Translations under genes and position numbers: made by a program | DNA from: Collybiopsis luxurians FD-317 M1 | Lineage: Eukaryota > Basidiomycota > Agaricomycetes > Agaricales > Omphalotaceae | Assembly (NCBI GenBank): GCA_000827265.1 | Contig: KN834781.1 | Coordinates: forward strand, 481,236-545,235 | DNA: 64,000 bases | Direction: 5' to 3' | The notes under the pieces: model-generated | Databases searched by the model: none | What the model was told of the DNA's origin: nothing | The model's input: the letters and a program-made list of their open reading frames with translations, nothing else | In this document: piece after piece, positions 56,574-64,000 of the stretch | Position numbering within the stretch: the first letter of the stretch is position 1 | Layout: the number at the start of each line of letters is the position of its first letter

Positions 56574-57461
56574 TAGAAATGTTTTTCTTGGCCGTGCTAT
56601 CGCCATCTCATCGTAGTACCGGTTGTTGAAAGAGGACGTAAAAGTAGGTTATCAATTGAACATTGATGTCTCCGTCTTCTGTCCTTACGTCTCTTGTCGA
56701 TTTTCACTAAGCACTACAACAATAACTCGGTTTTTGAAAGACCATAAGGAGCATAAGCTGTAAAGGGCACATCTTCGGCGGAGATGCTTCCCTTTTACTT
56801 CTGAAGAAGACAGATGGTCCTCTGTCAAAACTTGAGCTGAGCCAATTGACGCTGTAGCTGTGATTCTGATACCACTGGCTCAAAATAAACTGATTAGTGT
56901 TTAACAGCAATCTCATCGTGAACCTTTTTGTTGACGTAAACCTTGTATCACTTCGGTGATACAGCTGCTTCGTTGCCGATTCTCGCTGTTCTGATTCCAA
57001 TTTTTTTTGTCATATGGCTGACGCTGCTCTTGTAAATTACACATGCGACATGCATGTAAACGCACTAAAAGGTTTTTCGGAAAGTTAACGACGCCGGAAC
57101 GGGGCGTCCAAGTCCATTCCTGATTTCTGTGTACATCCGACCACTCAAGTAATGTAATTACAGATAACCGAAGGTATAACATTAACACAGGGACAATTGG
57201 TGAGGCACATTGCAGCGCAGTGAATGCGTCGCGAAATAACTCGGAGTCTCCGACTCGGCTTATCACGAAGGAACTCGGATTTGCGATGATCCTAAGGTTG
57301 ACCTGTCCCTTCTATCGGTTTGACATGGCACAACAATATCTCGGGAGACTTTATTTCCTCCTGGCAAGTATTATTATTAGTGGAGTTATGGAATACTGAA
57401 TTCCGTATCAATCCAATTATGACTTGTACTTTAAATAAAGAGACCAGTCAGGGATCACATC
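56574..57461. other. Region without a recognised gene
   Basis: About 890 bp. The minus-strand frames 56707-57000 and 56913-57266 overlap each other and have no domain. Confidence 0.4.
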
Positions 57462-57849
57462 ATGCCAATCCACGAGAATACAGTATCTTGGAAGGATTTT
57501 CTCGCAGTTGCCTTTTGGGGAATAGGCGAGTCTAAGCTTCGGCTTATGGCATATGGAAATCCAGATTAATGGACTCACTATTGGTACATATATAAAAGAG
57601 CCTGAGGTAAACACTGAACTTATCAATGCACAGAAGACTGTATGGTCCCGAATCATCTCATCAGAAAAGCACTTAGGGCTCTCAAAGAGGATTGCAGACT
57701 TGCAGACCATGATCACCTCTAAACGGATGGCCTGGATTCAGAATAGCAGCAAAATGGTGCTCTTTGACAGAAAACACAACTTGGCAAAGTATGTGAACGA
57801 ACAATCAACGACAATCGATGGAGCGAGACTCCCATCATTCGAGAAGTAA
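57462..57849 (+). CDS. Small hypothetical protein, model uncertain
   Basis: From ATG 57462 the frame reads MPIHENTVSWKDFLAVAFWG and stops after about 35 codons. A second open frame (57553-57849, 98 codons) reads KTVWSRIISSEKHLGLSKRI and KRMAWIQNSSKMVLFD, ending RLPSFEK. Both look protein-like and are offset by one base, so there is either an unusual intron or a frameshift near 57550. Its helical stretch is vaguely like the second exon of the small coiled-coil gene at 58650. No family is recognised. Confidence 0.35.
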
Positions 57850-58600
57850 AGAATCAAATTAAGCCATTTTGCTCGTTTGACCTCCTAATGGCCCCCATCC
57901 CCGGTGCGCTCAAGCCGCGGTCTAGTCATCTTGAATGTGATTCTTGCAAGACGCTTAGCCGGAATATTGTATGTACTTACTAGAAATCCAATTAAGTCAG
58001 CTCCACCCGTCTACTTCCCGCTGCCACCCTCGATGCCTTCTGACACGAAGAAGTTGAACTTGTTGATTACACAGTGTGCATTAATGCTGAAGAAGCTCCT
58101 TTACAGTATACTATTCTCTGGGGAATACTTATGAACTTGATCATGAGCGTTGCAACTTTCTCGGTTAGAATTGTTCTGCACCATGACTACTTGATGACTA
58201 CCAAGTAGTATTTTTGGAAGGTGCATCTACCGATCACATCGATATTCATTCATCTTGCCTTCCGCTTACAAGAGACTTATCCCTGTTAGTCTATATCCCT
58301 AGGTTTTGAGCGCAGTTGAAGCTATCGATATAGTAGCCGCGGTCTTCATTATGGCCCAGGCCCCTGGGTAGGTACCTGGATAAATTTGGACACGTCTGGT
58401 GATGACTTTCGGTGACCTCGGAAAAGTTCCAATCAATGTGGCTACTGGAAAGGATATCCACTGGTTATTTGCTTCCCACTGAAACCCGACAAGGTCGACA
58501 TATTGAACTTTCCTATTGAAATTGAGCGCCAACCTCTAGACTTTGCCTTTAACGAACAAGCCTACTTACTTTTCTGCTGAAAATAAAATCATGTGTCCTG
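57850..58600. other. Region without a recognised gene
   Basis: 750 bp. The minus-strand frame 58299-58532 has no support. Confidence 0.4.
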
Positions 58601-58608
58601 TATAAAAG
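58601..58608 (+). promoter_or_regulatory. TATA box of the small membrane protein gene
   Basis: TATAAAAG, 49 bp before the ATG at 58650. A close match to the eukaryotic consensus at a fitting distance. Confidence 0.55.
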
Positions 58609-58649
58609 GGCGCTGTCGATGCATCCATTACTCAGTCACCTCGAAATCT

Positions 58650-59368
58650 ATGGCCTTCACTCTTTTTGAGACCATTGCTCAAGTCTTCACACAAGACATT
58701 GTCCCAGTGATCTCGAATCCCATTCCGTGGATGATAATATCCATTCTCGTCGCTGTTTCAATCTTACGCTGTATATGGCTTCGTTGTCTCTCACTCCAGA
58801 AGCTTGATGCTACAATCAAAGTCGTTAAAAATTTACTCGAGGAATATGAGAAGAACATCCTCCCCCACCTTCTATCTGATACAGTTGACTGCGAACAACA
58901 TAGATGCTTGTGAGTAATTACTTTAGTAATTCTAGTTTGCCGCTGATCTTCTGATATGGAAGGTATAAAGATTATAAGGAACAACTGCTTCAGTACATAT
59001 TCCGCATTTTTTAATCAGATTGAGCCTCCTCCAACAAACATTATTTGGACAGTGTTCAACACGTCGCCCACAAGAGATCCAACATGGATTACAAGGCGGC
59101 TGCATGGAAGAAGTATTTATCCTTCAATCGGGCCCTCATAATTTCCTCGTCTTATAGGAAGTTATGGGAATTGAAGCAAAACATAGAGGTTCGTTGAACG
59201 ACTGCCTCCGCCGGGTCCCTGACCTGCAGGTGTGAGCTTACGTTTTTTCGCCGATTTTTTTCCTAGTACTCTAATAGGCTAATTGCAAAAGTCCAAATTG
59301 ACCTCGTGTTGGAGATAGCGCGTCTCCGCCGTAGAAACATCTCTGCTACTTCTGAGGATGACGGATGA
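58650..59368 (+). CDS. Small single-pass membrane protein with coiled coil
   Basis: Three exons: 58650-58909, 59053-59192, 59292-59368, in total 477 nt and 158 residues; the frame closes. Start MAFTLFETIAQVFTQD. One hydrophobic helix lies at about 25-46 (PWMIISILVAVSILRCIWL). Then come LQKLDATIKVVKNLLEEYEK, AAWKKYLSFNRALIISSSYR and LWELKQNIEVLQIDLVLEI-RLRRRN, the last with clear heptads. The C-terminus is acidic (SATSEDDG). Basidiomycete genomes hold many such small TM/coiled-coil proteins of unknown function. The broken relative at 56205-56573 shows local duplication. An in-frame upstream ATG at 58593 lies before the TATA box and is rejected. Confidence 0.68.
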
Positions 59369-59686
59369 TACTAGTTGAATATGATTCGGAGGCATGCCAC
59401 GGCGCCATTCTTGCAAATCAATATTCTATTTCATGATTTTTTCATTAAATTACATTACTCGACGATACCAACTTCTTCAAAGAGGACACGAGGATTCTCA
59501 TAGCGCGCACAAATTTCTTGACTCAAGTGCTGGATACTTTATATTATATAAGTAGAATTCAAATCATAAAAAATAGTATTAACTGGTCAATACTTTATTT
59601 GTTCTGAACATTTTCAATCTTGAATCCTGAAAACAATACGAGCCTCTGTTGACTCACCGTCGGTGTAGGCTACAAATACAAATCCA

Positions 59687-60454
59687 TATCCTGCCCTGAA
59701 TGGTGAAAAATTAAACTCTGCGCAAGTGCACAAAATTGTCTTCTAGCGCAACTAGATTAGTAACTATACATGGGTAGATAAAAATTTCTGCGTGCATGCG
59801 CGCAATGTAATTTACAAGTGCGCTATTCGAAGGTGGCAAATCACTTAAATTTTAAGAAAACTACTTAGAGAATGACTATTATAATATCCACGAAGTGGTT
59901 TGCAGAAGATCTTTGTCCACTTAAGTCAAGAAATGTACCTTCATTTGAGATAAAAGCCAAGTAACTCGAGTGAAGTGTTAAAACTGGTAATCAGTTGAAA
60001 TTCGGCTAACTATTACCGAGGCTCAGGTCTCTTATGTAAGCGATCCATATTGCTCATACATCACAAGATGATTTTGATGGCGCCAGGACGTGTGATGGGT
60101 GAGCAATATGGATCACAGGGCTGGACTCCGGCAATAGTAAGCCGAAATTTAACCGATTACCATTTTTGACACTTCATTTGAGTTACTTGGCTTTTATCTC
60201 AAATGAAGGTACATTCTCAACTTAAGTGGACAAAGGTCTTCAGCAAACCACTTCATGGATATTATAGTAGTCATTCTCTAAGTAGTTTTCTTAAAATTTA
60301 AGTGATATGCATCCTTCGAATAGCGCACTTGTAAATTATATTGTGCGCATGCACACAGAAATTTTTATCTATGCATGTATAGTTACTAGTTGCACTGGAA
60401 GACAATTTTGTGCACTTGCGCAGGGTTTAATTTTTTGCCATTCAGGGCAGGATA
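59687..60454. mobile_element. 768-bp foldback element (near-complete palindrome)
   Basis: Left arm 59687-60065 and right arm 60091-60454 are reverse complements over their full length with a 25-nt loop. The ends are TATCCTGCCCTGAATGG and its complement. The flanks carry a 6-bp direct repeat AATCCA (59681-59686 and 60455-60460), up to 8 bp if one end base is shifted. There is no coding capacity. The long duration of the pairing points to a foldback or MITE-like hairpin element. A transcript would form a long double-stranded RNA. Confidence 0.85.
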
Positions 60455-62497
60455 AATCCACCCATTTGGTAATAAATCTTACCTTATCTTACCCACCATT
60501 GGATGCTTTCTCACATGTATTTTGAGAAGTCAAGTGAGGTATTGCTTTCAATATTGAATATAGAGGAACAAGGAAAAAATGAAAAGACAATAGGAGAGTG
60601 TGATACTTGAAGAACCTACATACTAGAACAAAGTGGTAACTGAAGTAAGGTCTTAGTAGGTAATATCAGAGGTGATGGTTGAAGTGAGAACTCTTGAGAC
60701 TCTTTGGAATCTGGGTATAAAATTACCACAAATGAGAGTTAGTTGCCTGCCAACTGCCTTAGGTTCGAACTAGTTGTGTGGTGTGATTAGGCAATGTGGA
60801 CCAACTCATCCACTCAGGGGGAATGAGCCATCAATATATTGAGAGGGGGTATAACAAGTGGTGAAAAAAGGAGGAATGGGGACACAACAGTGAAGAAAAA
60901 AATGGGAAGGAGTGAAAAAAGAGAGGCAGGAGAGCCACTAAAGGGTGAATATATCAAGGGAGGGTGAACTAGGGATTGAATGAGCTAGAAGGGAGGGTGA
61001 CAAGTTGACAAGAAGATTAGCTATTAAGTTAAGGTGAGGTATGATAAGGACTACTGTGGGGTAGTAGGATTATGCTACTAGAAATAAACTGACCTCTAGG
61101 AGACACAGTATATGGAGACAAAGCACAAAACTAGGTAAGTGAAACACTACTACAGTTCAGAACATGGGCATGTGGTAACAAGTATGGCACCTCAGCATTG
61201 GAAGATAGGAGCTGCTCATGGGGGGCATATTCTGGAGAGAAGGAGGGACTCACTTGGTTTGCATGAAATGGGTATTGCTAAGTCAGTGTGGCCATCATCA
61301 GCTCACTGACAAAGAGAGGTGAGAGCAGCAGGGCCTCGGGAGGGCAGACCTGGAATCCTGTTGGTGAAGTCAACAATCAACAGGTTGGAGGCATAAACCC
61401 CACACTAAGGCTCACCTTTGTTGTATTTCTTGGTTTGCCATTAGTAATACAATCCGGCACATGTAGTTCCAAGTTGGATTACTCACCTACTGTGGACAGT
61501 ATTACTCAGATAGTAATAGTAGAAGTATATAGAACTTTCTAGATACTGTGTTATGTAGTATATAAGGCCTACCTTGAGGCCAGTACCATAGAACAAAATA
61601 ATCATTTGTATCCAATATTCGAGTCTCACAACTCTTATCAAACCACTGCGCCACATTGCTACAATAACCTTGGCTTGTTAGCCTTGCATAAACACAGTTT
61701 AAGCCCAAGTAAGCGATGTCAATTCAGTCTTGGCTTTGGCCATTTGGTTAACCTCCTGCTAAACAATACATTACCTACTGGTAACCTAAAGTATCTGCCC
61801 ATTCCAGGATGGAGTCAGCAATCAAACAGCTGAAAAAGGCAGAGAGAATTCTGTCCTATTCTTGAGTATCTACAGCATATTTATACTACAAAATGTCTCA
61901 TGTGGTACTGTAGAAAATGCCTGAATAATATGAAATATACAGTAGGAAAATCACAGGAAAGTTCCAGTGACTTGGAAGGGATTCTAGACAAATCACTGCA
62001 AGTCAAAAGCACAGTCAAGTGATGAAAAACCTATGTAGTAGTGGAACCCAAACAATACCAGTACAACTGGGTGACCTTGTCAAAAATGGGAAATCACTGG
62101 TATGATAAGAACTAATCTTATTGTATAAACATACTTATAAAACACAACCCCCTTGTTACTCTTTTGCTCCTGTAAAAGCCAAAGCATTAGATTGAGTGAG
62201 GCTGGTGAAAAGAAATTGAGACCTATAAGTACAAAAGATCAAATACACAAAATTTCAGAGAAGCATATAGAATTTGATAAGGAAAATGAATTGATAATGA
62301 AATTTTGATGCAAGGACAGCAGAATTTTGGTAAGCATGATTGTATTTTGATTTCTGCTGTCATTTCATTTACTGACCAGCTACTCATCCCTTCCTTCCTA
62401 CTCTTATCTTTTCATTAGTGTTGTGCCATTGAATATCAGAGGATGCATACCAAAGTGCAGTATTGGGGGCCTGACTGGTACTTGAGGGAAAATATCA
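60455..62497. other. Repeat-rich region, no gene; possible LTR DNA of the gypsy element
   Basis: Two kb of AT-rich DNA downstream (in element sense) of the gypsy integrase. It probably contains untranslated and LTR sequence of that element, but the other LTR is outside the window, so borders cannot be set. Confidence 0.4.
61560..61668 (-). repeat. Possible tRNA-derived SINE head
   Basis: On the minus strand TGTGGCGCAGTGGTTTGA resembles a pol III A box, followed about 30 nt later by GAGACTCGAATATTGG, a decayed B box. The spacing suits a tRNA-like head, but the sequence does not fold as a working tRNA by eye. Confidence 0.35.
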
Positions 62498-64000
62498 TCA
62501 CAGTTGGCTTCTGTTGTACAAGTGCCAAAGAACATGGCCATTTCTAGTCATAAGTTGGTAAGTATTTTTGCTAGAAATATTGCAGATAATAAAAGGTCCA
62601 TCCCAGCAGGGATGAATCTTTGACTGACATTTGTTTCTCTGAAGGATCAGGTCTCCAATACCCAGGCCTCTTTCCCTATACTCCATATCCTGCTTTTCAG
62701 CTTCAGCTTCTAGTCATTTCAAAGCTTCAGCATTTGCTTCTTTGTGAAATTTTTCAAGGTCTTGAATATGCTCCATTTGGTGCTCTTGAAGTGTGGTAAT
62801 TTTGGCATCAGAAGGAGGGATACAAAGATTGTTGAAGACTGCATCAGCAGGGAGCTGAGGTTCAAATCCATACAACATTCATCCAGGAGATGACCCAGTA
62901 CTGGCATTCTTGTGAGCACAGTGAGCTAGAAGTGCATCAGGTATGTACTCATCCCAATCAGTTTGTTGATCTGGAGTGCATTGGCAAGCTAACATTTGAA
63001 CCAGGGTATCATTGAATTTTTCAAGTGGACCATTTGTTTGCAGATGGTAGGAAGAGGTGTGCAGATGTTCAATTGTAAGTTGTTGTAAGAAATTCTGTAT
63101 GGCATATGACATGAATTCCTCACCATTATCTGTTAGAATAGCCCTAGGTTTTCTGAACAGAAAGATGATTTGATGAAAAAGTTCAATGACAGCATTAGTG
63201 GAACATTGAGGCAGACTTTCAGCAAGGTCAAATCAGTATCCATATCCATTGAGGTAAGTAGATAATGATTGCCATGTTTAGTCCTAGGTAATGGACCAAG
63301 GAAATTGAAAGACCAGACATTGCTGGCACTGACTTGAGGAAGCAGAAACATAGGCTGTGGAGGAATAGTGTCACACTTGGAGAATTGATGCTGATTGCAG
63401 GTATGTACAACATGTTCAACAATTTCCAAAGAGTAAGGCATCCAAGTCCTAGTCCTCAGACACTCCAATACCACATTGATACCAAGATGCCCAAGGTCAA
63501 CATGAATATGCCAAATGAGTTCAAGCACTTCAGGAACTGAGGTAGGCACAACAACAATCTTCAGTTTGGAATCTTCAGTACTAATGTCTTCGAACAGATG
63601 CCCCTTACTTACCATGTACATTCTGAATGATTGGATCTCTTTACCAGAGAGTAGATCACATCAATAGCTTTCCAGAGTGTAATAGACAGCTGCACAATCT
63701 TCAGGATTGAGTTCAGCAGCATGGACAGGTTGATAATCAATGTCAGGAACCTTGTCATTGCCTTCTCATTGAGATAGTGCATCAGCAGCAACTATATAAT
63801 CTTCACATTGAAGTGAGATATATCATTGGCAAAGCAAGAGAGACAATGACCAAGGTGTTTTTGAGTGAGGAAATGCTTGAGAGACTTATGATTGGTAAGT
63901 ACCATGATTGGAGAACCCTCAATGTATTGATGAAATTTCTTTAGTCCATCAACAAAAGCCAACATTTTGCATTCTTGAGCTGAGTACCACTGTTCTGTAG
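62498..64000 (-). pseudogene. Ty3/gypsy pol remnant (RNase H to integrase), runs off the window
   Basis: Minus strand, beginning beyond the right edge. RNase H blocks: WYSAQECKMLAFVDGLKKFH and VLTNHKSLKHFLTQKHLG (63800-64000). The integrase HHCC region (63621-63390) has HIHVDLGHLGINVVLECL and H-TCNQHQFSKC. The catalytic core has SMDMDTD (D), ILTDNGEEF (D) and TNGPLEKFNDTL (E). The C-terminal part has GLGIGDLILQRNK and IHPCWDGPFIICN, GKNTYQL type. The reading frame shifts near 63133. TGA codons after TGSSPG and after ANAEALK, each one step from CGA, break it further. A Ty3/gypsy element would need all these activities, so this copy is dead. No LTR pair is visible. Confidence 0.82.

Noticed and set aside
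56707..57266. Overlapping minus-strand frames as a gene
   Set aside because: No domain, no splice support and no good start context.
60455..62497. Gypsy LTR borders
   Set aside because: The partner LTR lies outside the window, so no repeat comparison is possible.

Overview
This window is nuclear DNA of a filamentous basidiomycete, most likely an Agaricomycete. The evidence is many short GT-AG introns (about 45-75 nt), exons as short as 5-18 nt, and typical gene families: an adenylate-forming reductase, an F-box-like family, Dal5-type transporter, PL3 and PL14 polysaccharide lyases, a fungal 7TM protein, and WD40 repeats of NLR type. No tRNA, rRNA or CRISPR array was found. Exon coordinates were read by eye from splice consensus; where an exon sum is stated, the reading frame closes.

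Layout. 0-3.3 kb: the end of a WD40 repeat gene, then a small LTR element that carries only a gag gene, with a 309-bp MITE inside one LTR, then telomere-like degenerate TTAGGG DNA. 3.8-8.6 kb: a broken F-box-like copy, an intact CGI-58/CLD1-type alpha/beta hydrolase, and a second F-box-like relic. 8.6-14 kb: a secreted pectate lyase with 15 exons, then three tandem RING/coiled-coil paralogues. 14-32.4 kb: a Baeyer-Villiger-type flavin monooxygenase, GMP synthase, a three-domain (A-T-R) adenylate-forming reductase, a caspase-fold peptidase, a frameshifted hypothetical gene, an Old Yellow Enzyme homologue and a Dal5-family transporter. Monooxygenase, reductase, ene-reductase and transporter together look like a possible small biosynthetic neighbourhood, with GMP synthase as a housekeeping gene inside it. 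33-39.3 kb: a disordered Ser-rich protein, a PL14-like lyase, and the intact F-box-like gene. The last is bracketed by a direct repeat of the final PL14 exon. 41.3-42.9 kb: a ten-exon 7TM protein.

43-51.3 kb is repeat-rich. It holds an empty-site relative of the gag-element target, a 3.5-kb Tc1/mariner-type element with long TIRs, TA target duplication and two convergent genes, a decayed MYND gene and its repeats. 51.6-59.4 kb returns to ordinary genes: an alpha/beta hydrolase, a Pro-rich coiled-coil protein and a small membrane coiled-coil protein family. 59.6-64 kb is again repetitive: a nearly perfect 768-bp foldback element, a possible tRNA-derived SINE, and the 3' part of a decayed Ty3/gypsy pol gene that runs off the window end.

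Many nonsense codons in the repeats are what C-to-T change would give (for example CGA to TGA), and repeat pairs differ at CpG versus TpG/CpA. This fits methylation-linked decay of repeated DNA.
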